A stretch of DNA of 52,662 nt from Vibrio sp. 99-8-1 (GTDB taxonomy: Bacteria; Pseudomonadota; Gammaproteobacteria; Enterobacterales; Vibrionaceae), in assembly GCF_013114595.1 (NCBI RefSeq), contig NZ_VTXE01000033.1, forward strand, positions 1 through 52,662, read 5' to 3'. Shown in pieces: positions 26,944 to 35,999 of this stretch. The translations under genes and the position numbers were made by a program. Below the pieces are notes generated by a model. The model made no database searches, had not been told where the DNA came from, and saw nothing but the letters and a program-made list of their open reading frames with translations. Positions within the stretch are counted from its first letter, which is position 1; the number at the start of each line of letters is the position of its first letter.

Positions 26944-26957
26944 TTGATGTATATCAA
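26944..26957 (+). promoter_or_regulatory. FNR site upstream of the octahaem cytochrome gene
   Basis: TTGATGTATATCAA is a perfect match to the FNR consensus TTGAT-N4-ATCAA. With the site centred at -41.5, transcription would start near 26992, and an AATAAT -10-like sequence at 26982-26987 fits. This predicts oxygen-controlled, anaerobic expression of the cluster beginning at 27152. The AT-rich rest of the spacer shows no gene. Confidence 0.85.
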
Positions 26958-27151
26958 AAACCGATTTTCGCTCGCTTAAAAAATAATTGTGATCAGCGTT
27001 GAAGCTTTGCATTTAACAATGCTTATTCCTTATACAAACCATGGTTATTGAGTATATATTAGTAATAGGTAATTAAGTGATTGATGAATTAGATTGAGCT
27101 TATTTTATCTGTTTAAGTCACTAAGTCACTCCAGAGAAGGTGAGACAGAAA

Positions 27152-28771
27152 ATGAAAAGACTATTTGCCTCGATAATTGTTATCACATTATTTTATAGCT
27201 CGTGGTTATCTGCTTCTAGCGCAGAGAGTACACCAGTATCAAGTAAACCCATTTCTTCCATAGCCAGTACCGCAGATCACTCTACGTTTGAGGTTCTAGA
27301 TCAAGAGTTTGATTACGCTCCCGATGTAACCGAAGCTTGTCTGGAGTGTCATACGGAAGCGTCTAAACAGATGCATAAAACTTTTCACTGGAACTGGGCG
27401 AAAAAAGTGGATGGCGTGATGGTTGGTAAAGCTGAAAATGGCTTTAACAATTACTGTGTCTCTGCGAAGGGAAACGAAAGTTGTACTCAATGCCATACCG
27501 GTTATGGGTGGAGAAATGAAGATTTCGACTTAGAAGCGGAAGAAAATGTTGACTGTTTAGTCTGCCACGACACAACGGGTACTTATAAAAAATCGGCTGC
27601 TTCATCGGGTCACCCTTATTACGAAGACACTATGGTTGGCGGTAAGCTGAAGAAAGCAGTGGATCTCGCATATGTCGCTCAACATGTCGGTACGCCAGAC
27701 AGAGAAAACTGCCTAGCATGTCATGCTGTTGGAGGTGGTGGTAACGGTGTTAAACATGGTGATACGGATCTCTCTCTGATAGAGCCTGAATTTGCTTTAG
27801 ACGTACATATGAGCCCGGAGAAACTGAACTTTTCTTGTCAGGACTGCCACACCACCAGCGATCACAAAATATCGGGTCGTTATAACGACAGAAAAGCCTT
27901 TATTGATCATGATATGAATAAAGGAAGAAGTGAACGGGATGGCAACAATGTCTCTTGTGAATCTTGTCATAGCGCAACGCCCCATAACGATCGTGATATA
28001 GATGCTCATACTGCGAAGGTAGCCTGCGCATCTTGCCATATTCCTGAAATGGCACGCGGCCCTTATCTCACTAAGTTGTCTTGGGATTGGTCTACAGCAG
28101 GCCAACTTAAGGATGGTAAGCCATTCAGTATCGATGAAGAGTTCGATGGAGTGGTGAATCATGCGTACATGAGCAAGAAAGGCACATTTGAGTGGGGCAA
28201 AAATGTTGTACCAGAATATCGTTGGTACAAAGGCGAACTTAAACAGATGACCTTGCTTGATACGATTGATCCTAGTCAGGCACCGATCGATATCAACCCT
28301 CCTAGCGGCGATTACAATGATCCAGATGCCCGCATATGGCCATTTAAAATCCACAAAGGCAAGCAGCCGTTTGATACAGAACTCAATCATATTCTACCTA
28401 TTAAGCTATATGGTCGAAAAGGCACAGGGGCATTTTGGACCGAATTTGATTGGGACAAAGCATTGGCTGCGGGAGCCAAACTGAATCATGTTGAATTTAG
28501 TGGCAACTACGATTTCATAGAAACCAATGGATACTGGCCTATCAAGCATATGGTTGCGCCAAGTGAGCAATCGGTGCCTTGTGTTGAGTGTCACAGTAGA
28601 GACAGTCGGTTAAATGGCTTAAATGACTTCTACCTAGTAGGAAGAGACAGCAACAGGTTTGTAGAGTGGTTTGGTGCCATCGCAATATGGGGCGGGCTCT
28701 TACTGGTGGTTATTCATGCGATAAGCAGAATAGTGTCCATACGCCGTCGATCAGCAACCATGAAGAAGTAG
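27152..28771 (+). CDS. otr: Octahaem c-type cytochrome, tetrathionate reductase (OTR) family
   Basis: The 539-residue protein has a signal peptide (first 25 residues), eight CXXCH sites (Cys at 63, 111, 135, 187, 229, 269, 292 and 477) and a C-terminal membrane helix (about 512-533). The segment NNYCVSAKGNE before the second haem and the overall spacing match octahaem tetrathionate reductase of Shewanella, which reduces tetrathionate and also nitrite and hydroxylamine in vitro. The physiological substrate of the family is not settled. The ATG at 27152 is preferred over a GTG four codons upstream because AGGTGA lies eight bases before it. It is the first gene of a four-gene set with a membrane cytochrome b, and it has a perfect FNR site upstream. 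Confidence 0.9.
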   Translation: MKRLFASIIVITLFYSSWLSASSAESTPVSSKPISSIASTADHSTFEVLDQEFDYAPDVTEACLECHTEASKQMHKTFHWNWAKKVDGVMVGKAENGFNNYCVSAKGNESCTQCHTGYGWRNEDFDLEAEENVDCLVCHDTTGTYKKSAASSGHPYYEDTMVGGKLKKAVDLAYVAQHVGTPDRENCLACHAVGGGGNGVKHGDTDLSLIEPEFALDVHMSPEKLNFSCQDCHTTSDHKISGRYNDRKAFIDHDMNKGRSERDGNNVSCESCHSATPHNDRDIDAHTAKVACASCHIPEMARGPYLTKLSWDWSTAGQLKDGKPFSIDEEFDGVVNHAYMSKKGTFEWGKNVVPEYRWYKGELKQMTLLDTIDPSQAPIDINPPSGDYNDPDARIWPFKIHKGKQPFDTELNHILPIKLYGRKGTGAFWTEFDWDKALAAGAKLNHVEFSGNYDFIETNGYWPIKHMVAPSEQSVPCVECHSRDSRLNGLNDFYLVGRDSNRFVEWFGAIAIWGGLLLVVIHAISRIVSIRRRSATMKK

Positions 28772-28789
28772 AGACAAAGGAATTATAAG

Positions 28790-29389
28790 ATGAATAAGAC
28801 AATGATTATCTTTAAACGTTTTGAACGCTTCTGGCATTGGGCTCAAGCGGTGTTGGTACTGTTACTCATCGCAACTGGGCTTGAACTGCATGGTTTGATT
28901 GTACTGTTCGGTTTTGGCAGCAGTGTCGAGCTTCATCAGTGGTCTGGATTTATATGGGCAGCGCTGGTGGTGTTGATTTTTACTTGGGTATTTACTACCG
29001 GAGAATGGAAACAGTTTGTGCCTGAAACGAAAGGCATAGACGGAGTGATTCGCTACTACTTATATGGTGTCTTTGTTGGCGATAAACACCCTCATCATAT
29101 GACACCGCAGAGCAAATTTAATCCGCTACAACGTATTGCCTATTTGGGACTTTTATTTGGCTTGGTTCCGCTGCAGGTGATAACGGGATTACTATTTTTC
29201 TTCTTTCCCGAATTACGGGCGGCAGGTGTGATGGAGAGCATTGAAGTGGTGGCCATTATCCATACTTTTTGCGCTTACTGCATCATCGCTTTTTTAATAA
29301 TACATCTATACCTGATCACTCTGGGTGCCAAGCTATCGAGTCATTTGAAAGCGATGGTAACGGGGAAGGAAACAGTGAATGACGAATAA
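28790..29389 (+). CDS. Membrane cytochrome b (Ni-hydrogenase/thiosulfate reductase type)
   Basis: The 199-residue protein has about four membrane helices and the haem-ligand histidines of the di-haem cytochrome b561/FdnI-like family: HWAQ near residue 17, ELHQW near 45, and the late helix HTFCAYCIIAFLIIH. It would take electrons from menaquinol and pass them to the octahaem cytochrome encoded 18 bp upstream, or return them. A ribosome binding site (AAGGA) lies before the ATG. Close spacing indicates one operon. Confidence 0.9.
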   Translation: MNKTMIIFKRFERFWHWAQAVLVLLLIATGLELHGLIVLFGFGSSVELHQWSGFIWAALVVLIFTWVFTTGEWKQFVPETKGIDGVIRYYLYGVFVGDKHPHHMTPQSKFNPLQRIAYLGLLFGLVPLQVITGLLFFFFPELRAAGVMESIEVVAIIHTFCAYCIIAFLIIHLYLITLGAKLSSHLKAMVTGKETVNDE

Positions 29390-29420
29390 GTTTTATTATT
29401 TTGAATAAGAGGTAACCATA

Positions 29421-29747
29421 ATGAAAAAACTAATTTTAGGCTTGATGATAACGATTTTTTCTTGCGCGTCTTATGCTGATGCAGCAAAAGGTCAACAAGA
29501 TTACTTGGACTATTTAAGACCTTTGTTTGGCTATAACGGCCAAGACTTTGCTTCGCAGCACTTGAAAGTAGAGTGGAAGCGATACTTTAAAAAAGATGCC
29601 AAAAAATTCATTAAAACATACAGCAAAAAACATCCTGACTCAGCTGAATTTCTATCCAGTGAAAAGTTTCAAGAAATTGCCCCTGATGTTAGAGATTTTG
29701 CCATGAAATACGCCGCTGATAGCGGTGAATTGGCAGCATGTGATTAA
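29421..29747 (+). CDS. Small exported protein of the octahaem cluster, no haem motif
   Basis: The 108-residue protein has a signal peptide (cleaved after about YADA, residue 20) and a basic, helical mature part with a single cysteine near the C-terminus (ELAACD). Segments such as FGYNGQDFASQH, VEWKRYF and FLSSEKFQEIAPDV look like those of small monohaem cytochromes found beside sulfur-metabolism genes, but no CXXCH is present. It may be a cytochrome relative that lost its haem or a chaperone or partner of the octahaem protein. AGGT precedes the ATG, and the gene sits 31 bp after the cytochrome b gene. Confidence 0.7.
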   Translation: MKKLILGLMITIFSCASYADAAKGQQDYLDYLRPLFGYNGQDFASQHLKVEWKRYFKKDAKKFIKTYSKKHPDSAEFLSSEKFQEIAPDVRDFAMKYAADSGELAACD

Positions 29748-29836
29748 AGGCTAGTTAATTAAATACAACTGTGACGCACATTTATAGCTTTGCCGAAATC
29801 AGCAGTAAGGAGCCGGTAAAGTTTTTGGAGGACGAT

Positions 29837-31132
29837 ATGTTCAAAGTACCAGCGATTGTGACCTTATTACTTTTTGCTTTACCCCTTTCCGTTTCTGCGG
29901 AAGAGGTAACAGGAAAGATCCAGTCAATTATTCATTCATCAAAAGTAATTCAGTACCTTAATCCTAAAACCAAAGCGGTTAAAGTGGTGAAATACACTGA
30001 TGAAACAGAATTAGTTGCCGCGGAATCATTTAAAGATCTAACCGTAAACACCAAGTTTAAAGCAACCTTAAATAGCGAGGGCGTAGCAACTAAAATAAAA
30101 CGTATCCTAGTTAAACTTCCTCCTGAGGAAGTGATAGACACAGATACATTAGCCGATATGTTAGATGAAGGTGAGACAGTATTCATTGGTGATGCCCGCC
30201 CTAAAGGCAAGTATGATATTGGTCATATTCCAACCTCTAAAGCGACGCCTTCAGATAAATTAGCGAAAAACTTAAATTGGTTACCGACAGACAAAGATAC
30301 GCTCGTGGTATTTTACTGTGGTGGGGTCACTTGTCCGTTGAGCCCTAATGCTCTGAAAATTGCTAAAGCGAATGGCTACACGAATGTTAAAGCTTATGTC
30401 GAAGGTTTCCCTGCTTGGAAAGGGGACGTTTATCCAGCCCATGTAAACAATGGCTGGCTAAAAAATAATCTTGATATCCACCACATTATCTTAGACGTGC
30501 GTGAAAACCCATCAACAACGGTTAAAGGAGCGGTACATTATCCGGCATCTAAACTTGCTGCAATGCATGAGAAATGGAATGGAGAAAAACTGGCGACAAA
30601 TAAACGTACGATTTTTGACTTGAGAGACAAAAAAGCGCCGATTGCGATAATTGCTGATACCGAAAATGCTGACGAAGCGATTGAAGCATTTGAGATTTTA
30701 ACTTTCTGGAAGTTTAGTAATGTTGCCATTCTAGCGGGTGGGTTTAATGAGTGGCAATCGGCTAAGTTGCCGATAGACTCTAGCAATATTGCAACTGTAC
30801 TGAATTACGTTAAAAAACCGGTCAAAGGAGCAGTCGAAATCAGTGAGTTTGTCGATGTCGCTAAAAATGGCAAGGGCACCATTATTGATGTCCGAAATCC
30901 TGACGAAGTTGCTCATGGTAAATTGAAGAACTCGATTAATATTCCTTTGAATATTTTAGATAAAAACCTAGCTAAAGTGCCAAAAGACCAGCTTGTCGTG
31001 CTGCATTGTGCCGCTGGGGCAAGAGCTTCTTTAGCTTATACAATGCTAACAAAAAATGGCTATAGCAACGTTAAGTTTTTAAACGATACATTTGATGCGG
31101 TAGCAAAAGAGAATGGCTTAGAACTGTTTTAA
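29837..31132 (+). CDS. Exported protein with three rhodanese domains
   Basis: The 431-residue protein has a signal peptide (cleaved near residue 21, SVSA), an N-terminal beta-rich domain (about 22-95) and three rhodanese domains (about 100-200, 210-315 and 335-430). Domain 1 has candidate cysteines Cys161 and Cys166 in YCGGVTC. Domain 2 has no cysteine in the active loop (IIADTENA), so it is probably structural. Domain 3 has a canonical loop HCAAGARA with Cys391. Rhodaneses bind and transfer sulfane sulfur, which suits a cluster handling tetrathionate or polysulfide. The ATG at 29837 is chosen over an upstream GTG because GGAGG lies seven bases before it and a signal peptide follows. A strong terminator comes next. 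Confidence 0.87.
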   Translation: MFKVPAIVTLLLFALPLSVSAEEVTGKIQSIIHSSKVIQYLNPKTKAVKVVKYTDETELVAAESFKDLTVNTKFKATLNSEGVATKIKRILVKLPPEEVIDTDTLADMLDEGETVFIGDARPKGKYDIGHIPTSKATPSDKLAKNLNWLPTDKDTLVVFYCGGVTCPLSPNALKIAKANGYTNVKAYVEGFPAWKGDVYPAHVNNGWLKNNLDIHHIILDVRENPSTTVKGAVHYPASKLAAMHEKWNGEKLATNKRTIFDLRDKKAPIAIIADTENADEAIEAFEILTFWKFSNVAILAGGFNEWQSAKLPIDSSNIATVLNYVKKPVKGAVEISEFVDVAKNGKGTIIDVRNPDEVAHGKLKNSINIPLNILDKNLAKVPKDQLVVLHCAAGARASLAYTMLTKNGYSNVKFLNDTFDAVAKENGLELF

Positions 31133-31157
31133 TATTAGTGTGTTTTTTCGAGCCTTT

Positions 31158-31182
31158 GGCCTGCTTACGCAGGCCTTTTTTT
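31158..31182 (+). terminator. Rho-independent terminator after the rhodanese gene
   Basis: GGCCTGC and GCAGGCC pair around TTAC and are followed by seven T. It ends the octahaem cytochrome cluster. Confidence 0.93.
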
Positions 31183-31347
31183 GGCTTAACATCATTGCGA
31201 TGTCGTTTCTTTATGTTCATTTCGATGCCAGGCAACCTTATTCCAGACGACTTTATTCCGGATAACTTGGCTAAAGAGGACAGTTCCCTCTGTACTCTCC
31301 TTGACCTGACAGCGTCGTTACATCATTAAATAGTGCAATAAAGCTCA

Positions 31348-33090
31348 TTACTGCAGTTTAAACTTATCCACGATACCTACCAACTGTGCATTTGTGCCTG
31401 TTAGCTGATGAGTACTGTTTGCAGTATCGCTACCATTGGCATTCAAGGTTTGAATCATATCTTGAATGGCGGTCATATTGCGGTTGATCTCTTCCGTTAC
31501 TGAGCTCTGCTCTTCTGCTGAGGTGGCAATCTGCGCCGCAAGATCATTGATTTCTATAACGGAGTCCGTCATTAAGTCTAGCGAGTTCATAACATGAGAC
31601 GTTGTCTCTGCTGTCTGCTCACAACTTGTTTTAGTGGACTCCATGCTATTAACCACCGCTTCAGAACCGGTTCTTAATTTAGCTAGCATTTCACCGATTT
31701 CTGATGTGCTTTGACGAGTTCGACCTGCAAGTGCTCTTACTTCATCTGCCACGACCGCGAAGCCACGACCTTGTTCACCAGCCCTAGCAGCTTCGATTGC
31801 GGCATTCAGTGCGAGCAAGTTTGTCTGCTCAGCGATTTCGCCTATGACGTTGAGTACTTCTGCAATTTGCTCAGTATCTTTGTTCATATTTAAGATGGTT
31901 TGGGCAGTATGCTCAACTTCATCAACCAAGGCGGTTACGTTGTTTACCGCTTGCTGAACCACGATTTTAGACTGTTCTGCTTCAGTATTTGTTGCTTGTG
32001 TCTGCTTCGCGGCTGTAGCGGCACTTTCTGCTACTGAATCGGCTGTAGAGCTCATTTCATTAATTGAAGTGACCGCCATTTCCATTTCCGAACTATGAGC
32101 AGCCAAAAGTTTTTGATTTGAGTCGGCCTGATCTTCCAGCAGTGAGATTTCGCTGCTAATGTTTTGGCTGGATGAAGAGACATCAAGCATCATTTTTTGT
32201 AAGTTCTCAATAAACTTATTGATGCCATCTGCAATCTTGCCTAAATCATCTTTGGACTCGACTTCAAGCCTGTGCGTAAGATCGCCGCTACCATTAGCTA
32301 AATCGGTAATAACCTCACGTAATGAAACAATAGGTTTAAAGGCGATATTAATTAACACGACACTTAAAGGAATAATGATCACTGCGGCAATAAGAAGTGC
32401 AATAGTGATAGCGCCATTTAGGCTATCTGTATTATCTTGAATATGTTGCTTATCGATGTAGCCGTTTAAGTTCCACTGTTTGCCACCAACGTCGAAGCTA
32501 CTCGGAACGGGGATCAGGTCACCGGCTTGTTTATTACTAAACAGTATGTTTCCATTGGCATCGGAGAGTTCTACAAAACTTCCGTCAACAGACGAATCTT
32601 GAAGAGTCTGCTGAACGCTACTGAGATCCACGAAGAAAATATCGCCACCCGCACCGTCTCTTGGAACAACAATGCTGATCATCGGCAACTCATCTTTAAA
32701 AAAGATGTCGCTGATTACGATTTTTCCGTTCGCTTGTTTTAACTGTTCAAGGTATTTGCTGCTTAACGCATCATCATCAATGCCACCGTCTTTATTGAAT
32801 ACCAGATCGTATGAAATTTTAACGATATCAGCATAGCCCGCGGCATCTAATGTTTTGCGGATTTCCATAATACTAAAGTTAGAACTTTGAGCCAGTTTTA
32901 CGTTGTGGTCGATATCACTGACCAGTTTGTTTTTGACTAAGTCCAACTGCGAACGAATGTTCTCAGTATCAGTTTGAGAAATATAGCTGCTTATATAGTA
33001 GTTAACACTTAAGTAAGAGGTGAGTACAGAAACTGATATTATGGCAACAACGAGTGCTAAAACCTTAGCTTTAAAAGAGATATTTTTCAT
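31348..33090 (-). CDS. Methyl-accepting chemotaxis protein
   Basis: The 580-residue chemoreceptor has an N-terminal membrane helix (about 9-30), a periplasmic Cache-like sensor (about 35-220, with SDIFFKDELPMISIVVP), a second helix (about 228-250), a HAMP domain (about 252-305) and a cytoplasmic signalling domain whose hairpin tip EQGRGFAVVADEVR is conserved. It should control CheA and thus swimming. The Cache segment is the type that binds small organic acids or amino acids, but the ligand is not evident. It is a single gene transcribed towards the octahaem cytochrome cluster; no che genes adjoin. Confidence 0.95.
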   Translation of the reverse strand: MKNISFKAKVLALVVAIISVSVLTSYLSVNYYISSYISQTDTENIRSQLDLVKNKLVSDIDHNVKLAQSSNFSIMEIRKTLDAAGYADIVKISYDLVFNKDGGIDDDALSSKYLEQLKQANGKIVISDIFFKDELPMISIVVPRDGAGGDIFFVDLSSVQQTLQDSSVDGSFVELSDANGNILFSNKQAGDLIPVPSSFDVGGKQWNLNGYIDKQHIQDNTDSLNGAITIALLIAAVIIIPLSVVLINIAFKPIVSLREVITDLANGSGDLTHRLEVESKDDLGKIADGINKFIENLQKMMLDVSSSSQNISSEISLLEDQADSNQKLLAAHSSEMEMAVTSINEMSSTADSVAESAATAAKQTQATNTEAEQSKIVVQQAVNNVTALVDEVEHTAQTILNMNKDTEQIAEVLNVIGEIAEQTNLLALNAAIEAARAGEQGRGFAVVADEVRALAGRTRQSTSEIGEMLAKLRTGSEAVVNSMESTKTSCEQTAETTSHVMNSLDLMTDSVIEINDLAAQIATSAEEQSSVTEEINRNMTAIQDMIQTLNANGSDTANSTHQLTGTNAQLVGIVDKFKLQ

Positions 33091-33333
33091 GGTGCGTCAA
33101 CATTTGTCCATTTTTGTTGAATAATGAAAAGCGATGATATAGCTTTCCACACTTATTTAATATGAAGCTCATCACTAATCGGCAAGGGATAAGTAAAACT
33201 TGAAACTTAAATGACGTTAATAACAGATTGTTTACATGGGAGTTTTATTTCTGTGATGGACAACACGAAATACTGTAAAGCTGAAAGGGACGAGCATAAG
33301 AAATTCAGCGGTTAAAGTTGACCGTTTTTGCGC

Positions 33334-33356
33334 AAAAAGCCCAAATCGGGCTTTTT
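33334..33356 (-). terminator. Terminator of the GcvR-like gene
   Basis: AAAAAGCCC (33334-33342) and GGGCTTTTT (33348-33356) form a 9-bp stem with T-runs in both directions. On the minus strand it lies 21 bp after the stop of the ACT-domain gene. Confidence 0.85.
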
Positions 33357-33377
33357 GGGCTACTGAGAAAGGAGAAA

Positions 33378-33887
33378 TTAGGACAAAATGACACGAGTAT
33401 CGTTACTTAATGACTCTAGTTCTTTTGTCACATCATCGATACTAACAGGTTCCGGTAAACGGATTGCCATGTTGGCGGTAAATAGACTAGAACTCACACC
33501 ACCGCCACCGGCGATAAATACCCGTTGGCAATCCATATCAAGAATGTTGATGCCTTGGGTATCTAATACCTGCGTTATCTCATTAACGATACCAGCCCGA
33601 TCTGTCGCGTCTAATCTGACTTGGTATATTTCGTCCTTGTTATGTTCGATGGAATCACTATCAGTAAACTGAACCAACAGGTTGGAATTTTCTTTAAAGA
33701 CGGCTTTAACGGTGTCTTCGTTCTTTTCTGGTAGATCTACTTTGATAACAGCCGCTACTTGATCTTCAATAAAATTAACTTTACTGATTAACCATTTTCC
33801 TCCATTTTCATGAGTAATTTCGGCCAGTTTTCTAATGGTTGCAGGGGAGGCTTGGCCAACAAAACTTACTATAAATACTTTGTTCAT
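33378..33887 (-). CDS. GcvR-like protein with two ACT domains
   Basis: The 169-residue cytoplasmic protein consists of two ACT domains (about 2-80 and 88-165). The second has the family pattern YQVRLDATDRAGIVNEITQVL followed by INILDMD. It resembles GcvR, the co-repressor that binds GcvA to shut off the glycine cleavage system, and related amino-acid-sensing proteins. An unusual GGGG stretch (IAGGGGVSS) lies in a loop of the second domain. The ATG at 33887 has GGAGGG before it and is preferred over an ATG five codons upstream. No gcv gene is nearby, so the true target is unknown. Confidence 0.85.
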   Translation of the reverse strand: MNKVFIVSFVGQASPATIRKLAEITHENGGKWLISKVNFIEDQVAAVIKVDLPEKNEDTVKAVFKENSNLLVQFTDSDSIEHNKDEIYQVRLDATDRAGIVNEITQVLDTQGINILDMDCQRVFIAGGGGVSSSLFTANMAIRLPEPVSIDDVTKELESLSNDTRVILS

Positions 33888-34207
33888 ATTAGAACCCTCC
33901 ATGGGCTAACGTAATGATAACGACACGCTAAGTCTATGAAATCGAGTGTTATTTATTCTTAGTGTAGGCTTAAAAAACAGAATTGCGTGGTATATCTTGT
34001 TAATTCCAGTGCAAAAATGGACTCATATCAAACATTTCCGATAATTTTATGTATCAGGTTACGTTTTGCTGATTGCTAATTAAGACTGGGTCTCAATCTT
34101 AAATATGATTACGAATCAGAAAAAGTTGCTTTTAGGGTTCGACAAGGGTGTGGTTTTTAGCGTAGTTTTATCAAGGTGTTTTTCATATAAAAGAGTTGTT
34201 ATTCAAT
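33888..34207. other. Divergent intergenic region, GcvR-like gene and CinA-like gene
   Basis: This spacer of about 320 bp carries the promoters of two divergent genes. I see no repeat, RNA or small gene in it. Confidence 0.35.
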
Positions 34208-35449
34208 ATGCTTAAAATTGCAATGTTAAGTACTGGGGAAGAGGTATTACATGGTGATATTCTTGACTCAAATGCTGCTTGGTTGTCGCGCCTGTTTTAT
34301 CAAAACGGCTTGTCTATTTCTAAGCGTTCAACGGTTGGCGATCAACTCTCCGCTCTGACAAATGAACTATTAAATTTGAGTTTTAATCACGATATCGTGA
34401 TTGTAAATGGTGGGCTAGGGCCAACGTCTGATGACATTACAGCACAAGCCATAGCTGATGCTGCCGGAGAACCATTGGTTCTGTTTGATAGCTGGGTGGC
34501 GCAAATGGAATCTATGTTCAAACAAAGTAGCCGCAAGATGCCAGAGAGTAATTTAAAACAAGCCATGCTACCTGAAAGCGCGGAACTAATAGACAACCCT
34601 GTTGGCACTGCATGTGGCTTTAGTGTTAAGTTCAACGACACGTGGTTTTTCTTTACTCCAGGTGTTCCGCGTGAATTTAAGATAATGGTAGAACAGCAGA
34701 TATTGCCGACTTTAGTGGCGAGTTATTCTCAAATTGCGCCTTCTGAAGTCAGCAGAATGTATACCATGGGTTTATCTGAGTCTGGTATTTCTGATTTGCT
34801 GGATAATCTTACTTTGCCTGATGGGTTCGAGTTGGGTTACCGGTCCTATATCCCGTTTATTGAAGTTAAGCTGTTTGGTCCTCAAAATGAACAGCAGAAA
34901 CGACTGTCGCTGTTAAAGATTATTTATGCTCACTTGGGTGATAATGTTGTCAGCATAGATGAAGAGATGTTGAGTAACATCGGGGGGCTGATAACAGACA
35001 GTGGAAGCAAAGTGTCTATATCTGAGGTTGCTACTGGTGGCCATTTAACGAGTTTGTTTACTGGTAATGAGAAAACCGACAACAATTTGGTTCAAGGTTG
35101 GGTGCTCAATAATGCCAATCATATAGATATTGCAGATAATGATCCGCTAGCTTCTGCATTAGCACTCGCAGCCGCTATTAAAGAAAAAACCGATGCGGAT
35201 ATTGGTTTGTCTGTCGGTAAATTGATCGAAAATCAAGTCGCAGTGGCGCTTTCTTCCGATGCAGGAGAGTGGGGACAAGTGATCTCTTTGAAGCGAAAAT
35301 ATGATCGGCAAGATCAAAGAGAGCTTATTGCTTATTTGACTCTGGATATGCTCAGAAGAATGCAAGAAAATAAGCCGATTTTTGGTCAATATAGTTCGAT
35401 TATTCGTGAAAAAGAGTTGTTTATTCCGGGCGCAATTTTAAGTGATTAA
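34208..35449 (+). CDS. CinA-like protein (molybdopterin-binding-fold and degenerate deamidase domain)
   Basis: The 413-residue protein has an N-terminal COG1058 domain (about 1-170) with the family signature NGGLGPTSDD at 67-76 and FFFTPGVPREF, a fold shared with MoeA/MogA; related proteins hydrolyse ADP-ribose. A middle domain (about 175-250) and a C-terminal CinA/PncC-like domain (about 260-410) follow. The C-terminal domain has VATGG where active NMN deamidases have SCTGG, so the deamidase activity may be lost. The ATG at 34208 begins directly at the conserved LKIAMLSTGEE. It stands alone in its direction and is followed by an 11-bp inverted repeat. Confidence 0.88.
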   Translation: MLKIAMLSTGEEVLHGDILDSNAAWLSRLFYQNGLSISKRSTVGDQLSALTNELLNLSFNHDIVIVNGGLGPTSDDITAQAIADAAGEPLVLFDSWVAQMESMFKQSSRKMPESNLKQAMLPESAELIDNPVGTACGFSVKFNDTWFFFTPGVPREFKIMVEQQILPTLVASYSQIAPSEVSRMYTMGLSESGISDLLDNLTLPDGFELGYRSYIPFIEVKLFGPQNEQQKRLSLLKIIYAHLGDNVVSIDEEMLSNIGGLITDSGSKVSISEVATGGHLTSLFTGNEKTDNNLVQGWVLNNANHIDIADNDPLASALALAAAIKEKTDADIGLSVGKLIENQVAVALSSDAGEWGQVISLKRKYDRQDQRELIAYLTLDMLRRMQENKPIFGQYSSIIREKELFIPGAILSD

Positions 35450-35495
35450 TTCTCGCTTGTAACTCCTTAAACTTACTGAATATAACAAATAAATG

Positions 35496-35529
35496 AGATT
35501 AATCCGCTTAGCTTATAACGGATTAATCT
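35496..35529. repeat. Perfect inverted repeat after the CinA-like gene
   Basis: AGATTAATCCG (35496-35506) and CGGATTAATCT (35519-35529) form a perfect 11-bp stem with a 12-base loop. There is no long T-run. It may be a weak terminator or an operator for the small gene at 35679. Confidence 0.6.
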
Positions 35530-35678
35530 AAAGCTTATGTTGTTGTTAAATAACAGGTTAATGACATTGTAACAATTTAGATTGAACTTTCTCCTAGCTA
35601 TTACTGCAAAAACTTTTAAACTGAATATTGTTCGTTTAGTAAACACGAACTCACCCAAGGAAGGCAGGAGGTTTGAGT

Positions 35679-35999
35679 ATGCTTTGTCAATCTAAAATTG
35701 AAGTGTGGTATGAGGTTTCCGGAGAGCGAATTCTTCTCGGTGAAACGAATAAATCTACGTCAATGGATGTTATTTCTTTATGGGTTGATCTTCCATTTGA
35801 TCTTGGATCATCGTCTACTCAAGGGTATCGAGTATCTCTATTTGATGATGGTGGCCGCTGCATAGGTGATAAATCTATTTCACAAACCAATGCGGAGAAA
35901 GTGCTGAAAAATGGAGTGGCGATTGAAATGTGTCAAGGGATTAACCAGTTCTGCTTCAGTGATCGTTCATCCAATCAAGCTGATTTTGCTTTAATTTGA
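35679..35999 (+). CDS. Hypothetical small cytoplasmic protein
   Basis: The 106-residue protein has no signal peptide or membrane helix, and I do not recognise its family. The pattern suggests a beta-rich domain (KIEVWYEV, RILLGE, ISLWVDLPF, YRVSLFDDGG). Three cysteines are scattered. A perfect AGGAGG lies seven bases before the ATG at 35679, so translation should be efficient. Its last 25 bp overlap the 3' end of the yfaE gene on the other strand. Confidence 0.65.
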   Translation: MLCQSKIEVWYEVSGERILLGETNKSTSMDVISLWVDLPFDLGSSSTQGYRVSLFDDGGRCIGDKSISQTNAEKVLKNGVAIEMCQGINQFCFSDRSSNQADFALI

